Positions 19,601 to 34,600 of a DNA stretch of 64,000 nt are shown piece after piece. This DNA is from Apteryx mantelli. Lineage: Eukaryota > Chordata > Aves > Apterygiformes > Apterygidae. Below the pieces are notes generated by a model, which saw only the letters and a list, made by a program, of their open reading frames with translations, was not told where the DNA came from and made no database searches. The stretch covers positions 2,492,001 through 2,556,000 of the forward strand of contig NC_089990.1 in the NCBI RefSeq assembly GCF_036417845.1, in the 5' to 3' direction. Position 1 is the first letter of the stretch. The number at the start of each line of letters is the position of its first letter. A program made the translations under genes and the position numbers.

Positions 19601-22600
19601 GTTCCAAACTGAGTATAGTCTTGTAATGTGTTGGGGTTTGTAATTGGAAGCTGTTAGAGGCAGTGAAAATTGGACAATGATAATTTGGAAGAAGAGGTTC
19701 ATCTTCACTGCTTGTTTTCCATAAGAAGAGGATTTCTTTAGATAGCAAAATTTTTAGGAAAAAATACTGATTCATTTCTCTGTAGCTAGCTAAGCTTTCA
19801 AACATGAAGTCATGTTTTTTCTTCAGGAGAATGAGCTTATCTCTCAGTCATAAACATGCCTATATGTAGTCTTCAGAAATATGGTGTTCAGAAAAGGTTT
19901 TGGAACATGAAATGAATCCTGCTTTATGATAATTCGAATCCATATTTATTTATTAGGATCAATCTGTATGTCTTTTAAATTCTCAGTACAGTAAATAGGA
20001 TTTCTCAGATGTGCCTATGAGTATTATTTAACTCCTTTTATGGGAAGACAGCAGGAATAAGGCGTTTCGTTCATTTTGATACTTCTGAAAATGCCATACA
20101 AAATCCTCTGTTGATAAACGGAAAACTGTCATTCCCAAAGCTGGGGCTGGTCAACAAAGATTGAGATGGGGTCAAGGAGTCCAGAGGACTTACCTGCGCT
20201 CTCTCTTTTGTGGAGGTGGGAGCTTCTGGATTGGCAACCTAGGAGAGATGACCGGTTCGGTTGGTCACAGGAACAGCAGCAGTAGGAGAGGAAGCTTGCT
20301 CGCTACACTTTTAATAGTGTGTTTTGCTGAAGCATTTTAAGCAAAACCCTGCCAAGTAAAGTAATGTATCTGAACTGTGAGAGCTTCCTCTTTTACCACC
20401 ACTAAGCTAAATTCACACATGAATGGCTTGTAGATATGGTAATAGCATGGGAGCACTTAAAACAAAGGAATTGTAATGAGTGTGGCAGAAGACACTTTTC
20501 ACCAAACTTAGTAATTATTCTAGCTTGTGTCTCAAGAGTCTGAATTTGTAGTGATAAAGATGGCTGAATCCTAACTACAAAAGCTTTGAAATATTGACGT
20601 GTGACAGACATGCAGTGACTAACAACTGCAGTTTTATGGTTTAGTAGGTAAGGGACGTGTAAAGTACATTTTCAGGAGAAAGATCTTGCTCCTAAGAGAT
20701 GGGAAGAGACAATGACAATGTATGATTTTCCAGAGCTGACGCACGTTGGTAGATAATTCTCAATATTACTAGTCTCAATATCAAGAGTTCAGTTACTATA
20801 ATGAGAGAAGTATTATTGTCTCTGGTTTAAAAACCAAATTTGTGGAGAGATGTAATGGTGATTTAACATATTTAATAGAGAACTGACTGCGAACAGACTA
20901 CTCTTGTATGAACAGTCCTACTGAAATCAACCTCCTAGAAGCTTGTGCAGTGATTCTCATGAGGAATAGTTACTTAAATGATTAAGGTTTTCCAGGGTCA
21001 GAACCAGACACTAGATCATTGAATAGCCACATTTTTTTCATAATATTACTGGAACTCATTAATTAGGACATGATATGGAGGTGGCAGCAACATTAGATAG
21101 GAACTATTAGAGTGATTATCTGCTTTGAAAAAATGATTCATTACAGTGATGTCAAAGAGAAGTAGGACTGAGCTAATTATCCCAAACAATGTTAAAGAGC
21201 AAAGAAGAAAAAACTACTCAGAAATAGCAGCATGTAATGTTTACCTAAATCGAACCTGAGAAAGTATAAATCAGATTCACACAGCTGACAGAGGAGGGAG
21301 TCAACTAGGATACAACCTATTCAGCACTGCTCAGGACGTAAGGCAACTGAGTCAAATTCCACCTTCGATCCCTCTTCCCTTGTGACCACTGAAGAAATAT
21401 CCTATGGGTGATGGTCCCCCACGTCCTTTCCCATTCTCTTGAGAACACAAGCCTCCTGCAAAGCAATGCGTGCCAACCACTTAACTTCCTTTTCTCGTGT
21501 TGTTCACATCAGCAGAGATACCTAACTTGGATACTTAAATCTCTGGTGTCCTTCCTCTAACATCCTGCGTGGCCATTAGAAGGAAAAACAAAGGCAGCAG
21601 GGAGAAGAGTTGTGGAGAAATCAGTCTGTTTGCCTCTGACTTGACTGCTAGCTGCATTTTCAAGCTCTCCATCAATAGTTCCCTTAATAAAGAGCCAGAG
21701 CAAGTTTAGAAAGATGGAATCAAGCTATGAATTCCTTGCAGAACAAAAAACGTTAGTACCATGACATCGCTAGTAGAGAAGATGTTCTTTAAAAGCTGGA
21801 TCTTAAAGTGAAATTTAACATCATAAAGTTCAGAGGGTTGGTCAGTTGAATGGTCTAAAATTAAACTTAATGGGACATAACACTTATGAAAATTCCTACA
21901 TTATTGCTTTCTAATTTTACATTAGCAAATGTTTAGAGAAATTAGTCTAGTGTTTTTGTTGGTTCACCCTATAATTTATTATGTTTTTTTGAAACATCCC
22001 TTTAAATGGCTGGAGGATTGTAAGTAAGTGAAATGCTGCCAGTGAATCTCAGTCATTTCCATGACAGCATTGTGGTTGTGGTTGTGTCACAAAAAAGGGA
22101 TTTTATTGCTTTGCAACTAGTTGATAGGGTAATTTCAATATACGGCATGTAAAGTATTTGGTTTTCTGTTGACCCAGTGGGTGATGGATTTCACCCTAAG
22201 CACCAAGTTGTTTAAAAATAGTTATGCTGGACTACAGCATTTAACTGCAAAAGTAAATACTCAGGTGGTCTCCACCCTCTCATCCACCTGTTATTTTCGT
22301 GCTTATCCACAGATGGCACGGCTTATTCTCCACATAGCCCTGTCGCTTTTAAGAAGATTAAACTGTAGAGAAGATTTTAAGGATTATTGGCCTGTTTATG
22401 ATCAAATCCTATTACTCTTACAGTGATTAAGAGGAAAGCAGCATTACTAGGGAAAGAAAGTTCTTTTTGCATTGACACACACCACTGAATTTTCATGGCT
22501 AAATAAAACATACACACTTTTGAAAATACACATTACGCAGCACTTATCTGCAGCAACCTGAATTAAATTTCTTGTCTACTGTGGCTGCAAATGTCGGCAC

Positions 22601-25600
22601 TCACAGGATGTCAGTAAAGAATGCAAAGACACTTACAAATGTTATATATATGTGGTCATTTTCCTTGTAATAACATACTGCAAGTACATTAAAATATATA
22701 AAATTGCATATTCTCTGCATGCTTTCATTTGAAATTTACTATTTCACGGAGGAGGGAATAAATCTGGCAGGCCAAATCATATTGATTGAGATTTCTTAAA
22801 ATGCTGGTCTTACAGCTCAAGGGAACCTGCAGACAAATGCACAGTCCAGTATCCTTATGAAGAGAGCGGGTAGTTCTAATCTCAGTTCCACCTGGACGTC
22901 CCTGCAGGAGTTACACAATTACCCATGGAGGAGATAGAGTTTGAACCTTGTCCGTTCTACTCTTTAAAGGTCAAAGTGCCGGGTTTAAGGTAACAGAAGC
23001 ACAACGTCATTGCATACTAAAAGACAGGGAGCTCCTTCTGCTTCCTCCGGTTGCTACCTCCTCAAGCATCAGGGAGACCCCATCCAGTTTTAGTCTACTC
23101 TGATGGGTACCTGTTCCCTTGGGCAAAAGTGGAACAACTTCTGTTTCTCCTTGCACTGCTGTAAATCAAGGGTAATTCCATGGCTATCATTGCAGTTGGA
23201 GTGTTTACACAAAAGCTGCAGAGTCTGGAAGCTGCCCTTGAATTTCCTAACCATTTAAAGTTTTCAAGTTTTTTTATTAATTAGAGATTCAAAAGAAAGC
23301 CCAGTGCTTAGTAAACAGTAAGAGTTCTTTGCCTTAAAAGGAGAGAAGTGTGGCGCTGCTTTTCCACATGAAAAAGTTGAAAAGAGACCGGAAGAAGCAA
23401 GAAGCACATCTTAAATACTCAGTCCTCCTTGAAAGATCCAGTGACTACAAACACTGTTAGTTTTATTATCCCTTTGATTCAATTTACTCCCTTGGCACAG
23501 CCAGCTTGCGCTGCAGATTGCTGCAGGAAAACTCATGGCCTCTCTTCCTTCCCGTCTCTTGACGGTATCCCAGATGCCAGGAAGATGATTAGGGCAAGAC
23601 TCTGGGAGGGCCACGCATGCAGACGCAGGAGTCCTCCACGCAAGATTTCTCACTCCTGCTGTCTGGAAAACTGTGATTCCATCACAAATATTGTTCAGGT
23701 CTGAAAGGGAAATGGTCCTGCTTTGGCAAGTTTCAACATAAATGCATCATACATAACCCACCAAAATAAAATACCATATGGGGTGCAGCTATATTGCCAT
23801 TAGGCTTGTTTCAGTTCAGGTCCATTTTAGCAGCACTTCAGCTGGCCACGAGCTCTATTTTGGGGGCAGAATGAGACATCACTGACGGTAACTCAGACAG
23901 TGCTAAGACCCTCTCTCCTGTCTTATCTAAGAAAAGGAATACTGGTAATATTGACAACTGAGTCACTGTTATTTGGCACCTGAACAGCCTCCTCTTTGAA
24001 ATGAATAACTCTGTTGACTAATCTCTGAACTATTGGTACAGACTTTCTGCTTTCCTCCTCTAAATCGAGGAGCTTGCTGTATCCCTTGTTTTTGAAAGAT
24101 GAAGATGCACTTGTTGCCTCTTTCCAGCTAGTGGGTTTTTTAACATAGTACTTCAAACAAATTATAACATAGATTTTCAGTGCCGCTTTCTTCTCTATAG
24201 GCTGAGAACACACTGCACAGCCACGGTTTATGAATGCTTTTCTCCTGCTTTTTGAATTTCAGTTCTTGATATGTCCATTTTAGAACCTCAGCCACGCTGT
24301 ACTCTGTTGAGTTACCTACTCTCAGTTCTCCAAACTCTTCCAAAAGAAGCAACTTAGTTAAAGTCTATCTCCTGCTACCCCCCTCACCTTCCCTCCTAGA
24401 CAATCTCCATCTCACTTCTGATGCAAGAACCATTTTTTCTTTAAATTTTATTGAATTGTGAATTATATGTTGCGCCCTCCATAGCACTTTTCAGAAATAA
24501 AACTGACAAACTAAGCTGGATAAGAGGGTGATCTAGAATTGAAAAAAGTGTACTGAAAATAAGGAAAAAAAACAGAATTATTACATAAGAGTGCTGAAAA
24601 ACTGCAGCAGAATTCAATTTCCAAACATGATGGAGGCGTATGGATTTGTTATTTTAATGCATGCACTTACAAGGTGGTGGTGGCTTTCAGGACATGAATG
24701 AGGCAGTGAGGTTTAAAGCACTCATTAAATAAATAAAGTTCTCCCTCTCTGTCATGTTTCAACTCCGACTTTCTGTTGCTCTTATTTTTTACTCTGTTGT
24801 CATCATCCCCTTTTTCTGTCTTTTTTCCCTTTCCTGTGTGCTTCAGCATTACATGCTGCTTGTTTATGATGAGCTCATAAATACATAAGAAAGTATTACA
24901 AATAGTTAGCATTTATTCGATGCTTTTCAACCAAGACTGTAAAACTAGGTGTTATTTTTCATATTTTGTAAGAGGAAACAAAGGTATATTTTACTTTCAT
25001 GATACCTAAGGTCCCATATTATATAAAAGCCCCAAACATTGCCTCTTGCTGTAAAATGGCACATTTCTAAAATGTATTCAAAATGAAATATGACTTTACC
25101 ATTAAGCATAAAGTATACAAACACAGCGCGCATTTTGTTCTGCAGATAGTTCAATACCGTAGTCTTGACATGAGCAATAATTCCACTGTATTCAGTGACA
25201 TTCCCACGATGTGTGATAGTTGCAAGACCAAGTCAAATGAGCTCATGTGCATTGGTTTGTGAACTGTGCAGCCAGGAGTACGTTGCAAAGAGGATCAATT
25301 TTAATCACAATAATTGATCTGTACACTTAGTCATTCACAATGTTGGTCATGCCTGATGAGCAAAAGAAAATAAATGTTAAAGAAAAAAAAAGCAGGGGGT
25401 AGATTCAAACCTGACCATTAGATGAAGTAAGTCTTTTCTTACCAGATGCCCGGTAAAAGCAATATAAGGATTTGATTCATATTGTGTTTAAAGTCTACAC
25501 ATAACAGAAACAAAATGATAAAGATATTAGAGAAAATGGGATATTTGCTAACCAGTACATTTATAGATCTCTGGGGCAAAACCAATTGGCTACAGAAAGC

Positions 25601-28600
25601 TGAGTTATGTAGCCATTTGAGTGAGCCAAGCAGTTTGGCCTCTTTAGTCTCTTCTAAGGGAGGAACAGTGGCATGTTCAATGTTTACCCACTTTCTAGTT
25701 GCAGCAATACTCATTACAGCAGATGGACTCTGAAACGGTTTCTGTTGTGAGAATTACTCATGGCAGGAAACATTGGTGGTACACCAGGTTTCCATTGAAA
25801 ATGGAAATCTGCAGTAGGTTTAGTTCAAAGAGTTAACAGCAAAGTGCAGTTAGTCCTGGTTCCATATGGAGAGAGGATGGCAAAATATAGGTCTCTCCAC
25901 TTTCTATACTCAGGTAAACACAGGTGTTCTGGCTGTATGGGGCCATGTACCTGTTGATCTAAAAAAGCTTGTTATCCTAGGCAAATTTTTGCACCACAAA
26001 CTTTATGATCATAAATCACAAGATAAGCTTTTCCGTGGATTCAGTACAATCTCCATTAGCATAAGACAACAAGAGGAGACAATGAGGTTGCCAGTGATGG
26101 TGATTTAATGGGAGTATTGCTTCATTCAGCGCCGAAACCTTATTATTGGTTCTTCCTTCCAAGAGATACTTCTGTAGTATTTTGGCTTAGAAGATACCAC
26201 TGAATATGGTTAGGACCCAGAGTTTCTGCTGCACAGAATATTCACCAAAAATTGTTATCATTTGGAATGAGTACCAGAAATTGGGAAATTATTTATGGGA
26301 AGGAGATCCCAACAGTTCATGTTTTAGAAAAAGCACATTTTCTGTTATCTTTTTATTTTTCTTTAAACAAATGATCAGCTGACTCCTTCTCTTGGTCATA
26401 CTTCACGCTCTTAAAACTTTGTAGGCTTTCTTGTTGAGGGTAACTCAAAGACCCCCAAAAGCAACTTGAAGAAGAAAAGTGCCAAGATCCAACTGACTTC
26501 CCTTTTGCATGCATGGGTGAAAAGAGAGGAAGAGACACCCTGTAACTTGGGGAGGAAGCAGCGTAAGGAAGGCTGCACTGTATTCCTTACAGTTACAATC
26601 AGGAGACCATACTGACGTCAAGATTTCATGTATGTAAGAATTCAGTCCTTCGAGCCTGCAAAAATCACTGGCTGTAGACCATGACTGCATATTGCTCTGG
26701 TACCCTTCTGCCCTAGGGATATACCCAGCACAAGAGGCCCTTTGTAGGAGCCCGGGAACTGGCTCTGCTCTCTCTCTGACCTTTCCTGAGAAAACCACCC
26801 ACTCCACAAGCTCTGCATGTTGGACTGAAGTAGCGTATAGTCAAGGACAGACACTGAGAAACAGAGCTTACCTGCTTCTCGCTGCCCAACTTGTGCTTTT
26901 ACAGATAAGTTTGCATACATTATCATTAACACTGGGCAAGAGGAGGCAGCAAAGGAGTGCTTAGACTGCTAATGTACAGTAATTTCATATCACTTCAATA
27001 AGTTGTACAGGTGAGAGTTCAGATGGTCTCAGAGCATGGGGAACATGTCTACGGTAGAAGCTAAAGCGGCTCCTCTTGTTCCTGCTTCAGAGGCACCTGG
27101 TGTAACTTCCTGACATCAGTCTTTGCTAGCATCTCCCTTTTTCCTTTCCCTCCAGCTCTCTTTTTGAATGTCACCTTCTCCTTCAAAGTTTCGTGGAAGG
27201 ATAATTTCTTCCAGTACAGACATTATTTATATGAAGTAGCATGGGGATTTCTCCTGTCCCTTCAGAGAATAATGAAGGAAAGTAGAAATGTAAAACCTCT
27301 TTATTTGGATATACTGTTTAGGCACTCAGACCTAACCTTCCAGGATCTGGAAAGCAGACAGCCAGAGGGTATAAAAGAATCAGTTCAATAAAGCCATTTA
27401 ATTCTCCAATACTGGCATTAATTATCTGATTCTGTACCTCTGAAGTCCACCAGAGCGATACACTTGATTTGAAAATGAAAACGGGTCAGTCTTTAAGTCA
27501 CAAATCACGTACAATACAATGAAAAATGGGCTTATAAGGGAACAAAACTCTGCTAACATCTGAAAAGGCTGCTCAGTCCCATAAGAGCCTTCAGCAGTTT
27601 CTCAGAGCTGCCTGGTGCAGTCACAGCTCATACCAGGTAAAGGTATGTGTGGTTCGGGTAAGCGGTACAATAAAATGAGGTGTGCCTACATGCAGTATGT
27701 GCGTATATGTGTTCTCAGCATGATAATAACAGTCAAGATTTTTCATGCTCCCAAATGGTGTCATTTTGAGCAAAACTGGTGTAAACCTAAGTTAGATCTT
27801 TTGGAAGTCAATAGTACAGTGAAAACTGAAAGACCCTGAATCACTTGGGTGCTTTTTTGAAAAAATTACCCTTGCTCTGTTACCATGAATTTAGTGATCT
27901 TCCTTCCCAGCTTATCTCGCCCAGTAAGACTGACGCGACCATGTAGTGATCTGTAATGGTAATGTTCTATAATGGGAAGTTGATAGCAAATTTAATAGAA
28001 GAATGTGAAGTTTCAGCCAAATCAAAAACAGACTAAAGAAAATAGATTCCTGTAGCTGAAGAAGATCTAAAAGTTTATTTTCTTCCCCAAATACTTCATT
28101 TCTTTTCTTAATGAAAGCAGACTTATATTCAAACTTTGAAAACACTCTCTAGACTAATGAACAAGGGGAAGCTTGGGAGAGATTTAAGAAGAAAATGAAA
28201 CTCAATTAACATGGCAGGGAAATAATTTTTCTTCTTGAAGAAGACTAGAGGATATAGCCAGTTACAAGAACGTACATAGAAATAAAAAATACAAACTTAC
28301 TCTTTTTTAAAAGATCAATACCCCTTTCAGTAATAAATTAATATAAAGGTGGTATGTGGACACGGGAATGGCCTTACAAACGTAACAGGTTGTGTAGTTG
28401 TGGTCATGTCAAACCTCTGCCTTAAAGCAACACAAGGACTTCACAAGGCCCGTGAAGACAGGAGGAGGCAGAAGTTGATCTCATTTATCTCATGATGGCT
28501 AATATTTGGTCGGTGGAGAGAAAGGCTCATTTGCTTCTCCAGAAAGTAGTTGTCTGATACTGCTCCTGAGTGGAACAGGAAAGGTCTAAGCTCTACCTCC

Positions 28601-31600
28601 TCGCAGCACCCCATGGAATAATCATCTTACCCACAGAATGTTACAGACAAAACCAGGGTGAGTTTTACCGAGCCATGACCAGTTACAAGCACAATAAAAC
28701 TAAGGTCTAATAGCTATGGGCTTGTTAACTGTTTAATGAGCTATGGATAATCTGGAGTAGTTTTTTTTTTTTTTCAGAACGAAAAAGGTATTTTTACATC
28801 CTTGTTTTACGTTTTCGCATTTTCTTTTTTGTCAGCTAACAAGAGTTTTGAGAAATAACCACATGCAATATGTACAGTGTTTTTCCCTTGCTGCCCAGCT
28901 GCAGTTATGTTTTTCCTGCCTGCTGGCTCCCCTGTAAAGTGAATGACACTGTAAAGTTAAGCTGACTGGAATTAGCCAATGTTTTTCTAAAGTTTCAATA
29001 ACTTTTAATCTGTAATTACTTGCTCAGGGGAGAAAAAATATCTGTATTTCTAAAATAAATTTTAAAACAGCTTAAACTGATTAAAAAAGCAATTGTTTTT
29101 GCAGCAGAAGTAAGATTGACAGAGCAGAGTAGATTAGGAAAAGACCCAAAGATGCTTCAGGACTGGCTTTTCAGAGACAGTGAATTCCGCAGCTCCTAAT
29201 GACTGAAAAACCTCAAAAATCTCCTTCAGTGCCCTCTTCAGACCCATAAGCCACTGCTGAGATTGCTAGATGCCCTATATAGCGTGGGATTTCTCATGCA
29301 CATCTTGTCCCGTGCAGAAAGCATGCAGAACGTAGCCCTTCCTCACTTGCGTGGCTCCCCAACCTCTTCTTGGGATACCTAGCCGCATCAGAACAGGCAG
29401 CAACTCACATCTGCGAAGGCATCACAGGTGCAACCTAGGTGTGTTACAGGACATGTCTGCTTGGCCAGGGGACAGACTGCCAGGCTGTAGCTGCTGCCTC
29501 GCCAGCACGTGCTCGGGGGATCTGATCACTCGTGCACGTGAGGGAGAGCTCTGTTCATACCTTAGTTGTCTCGGACGGTCCCAGGATTCACCATTTCAAA
29601 TCTGGTTTGCAATCAAGAGGAGCGACCCCTAATCAGAGGCCTCCTCAGTGCCTCTCTAATCCTAGAGGCCGTCTTGATGTTACTGTAATGGAAGAACAAA
29701 CTAACACGATCCAGTTTGCTTAAGCTTTTGATGCTTGCTTTCATCAGCCTTTCTGTTTTCAACTCCCAGATAGAAGAAAATACCCGTATAAAAAAACACA
29801 GTGTACTTTGACAATGTCAACGCAACCGGTGTTAATATTACTGGTTCCTTCTTGCATAATCAAATGCAGAGTGGTTTAAAACACATGCTGGAGATTTCTA
29901 ACCATACGTAATTCAGAAATCCCAAGCCTCCAGTTGGCAGATTTGTGATAAACACAGCACCGTTTAATTGGAGTCTTTTGGATTCTCTTAAGGGACTTCT
30001 CTGCTTGCTTGCTCTACAGGTGAAAAGCAATACCTGGTACCACAGCCGAACGCAGGGGAGTGCCACACGGGAACTGCTCAGGGCCCATGACAGCGTCGCA
30101 GCTGTAACCCATCAGCGATGCTCAGCACAGCCTCTGCAGAACAAAAGAGCCCAGTTCAAACTGGCTCATGCCAGCACCTCCTAAAGGAGATGATTTCACA
30201 CAGATGGCATTGTAGCTTCATCATTATGACGAGCCTTTCCAATTAGGCAGCGAACAGTCAGTTAAGCATTTTTCTACTGCTCCCGGAATTCTGTTTGTAG
30301 CCTCTCAGTAGGATCTTTATGCTTAAAAAAGGAAACTGCAGATTTGTGTTAATGTGCGGGCAGCCATTGGTGGGCATCTATGGAAAGCATGAATCTTTAT
30401 GGCTGAATCAAATAAGAACACCTTAAAACAACTTGCCAGCTCCCCATAAAGCAATTGCTGTGTGATCAGTCTCTGAAATCATATAGCAATTCTTCCAGTG
30501 AGATGATAGAACATTTGGATTTCTTTTCCCCCTCAATAAAAAGGATAAATGCTAAACTGGCTAGGACTGCTTCCCAGTTTTACAAAGGGCAATTACTCAG
30601 CTCAAGTGCCCCTAGCATTCTTTGGCAAGCCCGTATATTGGGTTTTCTGCAGTCAGTGCCACTGCAGTGCCAGCACTAGCTGAGGGAAATGAGATGGAGG
30701 TCTGCCAGATCCCCCTCTCACTTGATACCTACCTCTGTACGAAGTGGCCAGTCTAGTGGTGCTCCACCAGCTTTATGCCAAGAGGAATATTTGCTGCTGG
30801 GCTTTTTTGTAGAAAAGTGCACAAAATAAAAACAGGGAAATCTTATTTTGTCTCTCACAGCATCACAACTGATGAAGCATACTCTTTAAGTTTTAATGTT
30901 TGGGTTGTTTCTTGCTGGGTGAAGCAATAAAACCGTTTTACGGTTCTGTCAGCTTAACTGCAACAGGTTGGCTGCTTGCTGGTTGCAAGCCTGTAGGAGC
31001 TGTGAAAGTAGCCCACGAGCCTGACAAAACTCTGATTTGTGCACAGTGCGATATACTTGTTTCAAACTGGCCTTCCTTTGGAGGCCTTTCTGAGTAGGAA
31101 GCCCTGCTTAGACGTCTCACAGTGTGGGGAAAGACCAGAGAGTGTGGGGGAAGAAAAAGGCTGATTTGTGCTACAGCTGCTGCATCCTGCAACTCAAAGT
31201 GCCCCGGTGAGCTGGAAATAGCTCCATCTATCTCCTGCCCCTTACTGCGTGAGTCAATGTTTGCTGCCCTTTTACTGTAGTGCCAATTTTAAAAGATCCA
31301 GACTCTCCCAGAGGTAATTCTCCAAAGAGTTGTGTAGCAACTCTTCTGGTGCAAGAGGTCTCCTGAGTTTCCTGGTACTCTCATGTTTAAGGAGGAGACA
31401 GTAATAGGGCTCAGAAGGAAAAGGATTGCTGTATCCCTGCCAGGCCAATATACTAATCATATGCAGGGAGGAGAAGACCCTTTCTTTCCCTTCCTTATCT
31501 TCTTCAGCAGGGAAAAGCCATTGAGAAACAGCAGGCCTAGAAGACTCATCTCCTCTTCCAAGTTACTCAGAGCAGTAGGACACAGCAGACGTGATCTTTA

Positions 31601-34600
31601 CTGCTCCATGCTGTATATTTTAGAGCTCAGAAGAAAATACCAAACTTCTCCCAGCTCTAAGGTTGAGTTGGCCATTTCTGTATCTCACAACAAATCCTGC
31701 AGCTGGCATTAGCCACCGCTTCAGTTGGCCCACCAGCTTCGATGTCAGGGTGAAGAAGGCAACTCTAGAGATAGGCTGCAGGGACAGGGACAAGAGACCT
31801 ACGTGACTGCTCTCTTGCTCTGGGAATTAAGAGATGGTTTTGTTACCAGGACTGTCTGTGCTTTACTGTGTATTTAAAAGATATTTTCTCAATGTTGATC
31901 AAAACGAATCTTTACTCTCTGCAAGGTATTTGTCGGAATGGTTTGTCCTCTGAAGAAATCTCTTTTGCTCTGTATTTGTCATTCTTTTTCATTGCTGCAA
32001 TATTGCACAGCATAGTAAATAATAACAATATCAAGCTCCAGAATAGCTCTTTTCATATAAAGTGCATGAAATGATTCTTTTGTGGCACATGAATGCCACT
32101 GAAGAGCCTTGCTGCTTTGCTAAGCCATTTCTCTGTTAAAAATACCATGAAATCTGATCTAAGCTTTTCCACTCTGCAAATGTGGAAACTACTAACGTTG
32201 TTCCTGTCTACTCAGAGTGACTCACGGGCTGCTGACGTCATGCACAGAAGAGGCAAATGAGCTCTGAAGTCAGTGCATGCAGCACAGCTGCCTACCTGTC
32301 ACATCCTATTGATCGGCTGCTCGGTCACTGCAGAGTCACTCAGGCACCAGTGCTGTCATGATACACATCCTCTGCTCTGGAGCCGGAGCCAGGGCACAGT
32401 CTGTCCCCTAAAGACTGTCCCACTCATGTGTTGCACGTGGAGAAAGCTGGAAAGGGCTGTCTCGATTCTTTTTTCCCCCTTTCCCTACAAAATAGCAGTT
32501 AGGACATACATTAGTCAAGTAGGAACAGATCCTTGCTCCAAGTCATCTTCTAAATCAGCAAATATTTCCTTTCTTGTCATTTACTTTCCCCAATTTCTTT
32601 TTATACCCTTCTATACCGCCTGCCTGCTTTCACTGCTGCCTTTTCACACAGATACCCTTTTGGACTATGTCCTGTTCTATCCTGTCTAGGTGCTTGACTT
32701 TGTAACCGTAACATTTTCAAAATTGTTTTAGGGAGATGCAATATGCATTGACAGTAAGTTAAAGCTTTGGCAGATACGCTGATGGTAGGATCTGTTCATG
32801 AACATCTAGACAAGCCCGAGAAAGTGACAGCTGACCCAAAGGCCTGCTGTGGGAAGAAGAATAAAATGCACAGAGGGGCACCTTCATGCGCGGTGGCACT
32901 GCCCGGCCCCTGTGTATGTGCACAGAGACCCCCCCCCCCCGGGGTGGCAGCGATCACGCATTGCCAGTAACATGTTTACGTCCTGTGCTCGCTTCTGCCT
33001 GGTGCCAGTTATAATCCTGGAGGCTGTTTAAGAGGAAGGAGAGGAAAGCGCAGCCCCCTGCCATCACATAGACCTTTACTAGCAGATACTTGTGCAGTGC
33101 TTTGCCCTCCTGTGCAGAAGCACCGGGGCTGAGTTACACAGAGCTCAGTGACGGCTCGAGTGCTGGAAGCCGCAGGGCCTCTCACACGCAGCACTTCGCC
33201 CAGGGCGGCAAGCTGGGCTTCGGGGCGGCCAGCCCACGCTGTCACACGTGTTATGTGCCACCTGAATGACTACTTTCCTTATTATTTTGAGAACAATTAA
33301 AGTAGAACTATGTTTCGTGCAGCGAGTGCCTGGCTGAGAGCCTGAGGAAGTGCCGCTGCCTTTTTGAGCTATGTTGTTTAGCTCTTTGTTACGCATCTAG
33401 AAATAATAACAATTCAAAGGCTGTTTTGACTTACTGCCAGGGCACCAAACTCCTCCTCGGTTCCCTGTGGGATCACAGTAGCCTAAATTTCACTCCATTT
33501 CAGATTCAAAAAGGTCCCAAGCCCTAGAAAGAAAATTCTACTGGATATACCAAACTCATTAGATTTTGATGTATATAAGAAACATAAGAGCCATGTAAAG
33601 GTTTCAGGTAAGGCAGACAAAATTCAGAGTGTTTTTTTGTAACCTAAGTCTGAATTAATCCTGAAATTATCAGCTGAAATAATAGCAGGTTTCACATCCT
33701 TCCAGTTGGCTGAATCCTTTATTTGCGGTGAATTGTTGGCTCTCATTACAATATTTCACCAGACCAAATTAATGCTTACATTGTTATCATGCTTAGCACC
33801 AAAAGAATGGCTGAAAACCTTCCACACCATGAAGAAAACACTGAAAGATTGTCAAGCATGCCCTGGTCTTGAGATTCCTGCTGAGTGCTTCATTGCACCT
33901 CACCTAGGATGAGCCACCTTGCGAGGGCAGGAGCAGAGCTCATTGCACCAGCGCCTACAGCCGGAAGCCTTCTGCCTGTGTGGTGGCCTGTCTCTGAGCC
34001 GGCAGTGATCAGGAATGACTTCCACTAATTCGGAGATGCAGAATGTGTTCTCCTTGGCCTCACTCTGTCAGCTCCAGCCCTAAAAATAAGGCTACTTTTC
34101 TGCAAGTAGACTGCATCTGACCATGCTAACAGTTCCTATATCTTGTTTCTAGTGCCACATGTGATGAAGCTCTTCTTCTACCAACCTCAGTTTTGTTCCC
34201 CCTACACAGATAACCAAAAATCTGACCCTGTGTCACTTTGAGTGGCAAAAGATTTAACAGTTGTTAGCGATGAGGAGAATCAAGCCTGACTTGAACTGGA
34301 GGTTTGCAACTCCTTGGTTTTATGAGTAATCTACATTATGCTGGAGGCTGTGTGGAGAAAGAGAATAAAGTGTCACATTTGTCAAGCAGCTTGAACACAG
34401 TACTTTGGCAACTGTATTGCAGATTCTAGGTCCTGTGGTGCTGAAAATCAGATATAAAGACCTGTTCCTGAGGCTTCCCCTTGTTCCTGTGAATGTTACT
34501 TTGAGCCAAAACTATGAATTTGGTTTAGAAGATGGTTTCTTAAGTGTTCTGAGTCCACGTCAGCCTTGAGAAGATTTAAAGGTCAGTTCTGTCAGGAACA

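Noticed and set aside
26445-26964. Overlapping frames of 90-120 codons on both strands
   Set aside because: No recognisable domain, no consistent splice sites, and open both ways over the same DNA, which suggests chance.
32273-32689. 138-codon plus-strand frame
   Set aside because: It is the longest frame in the central intergenic stretch but has no motif, no Kozak-like start and no splice context. Composition is like the surrounding DNA.
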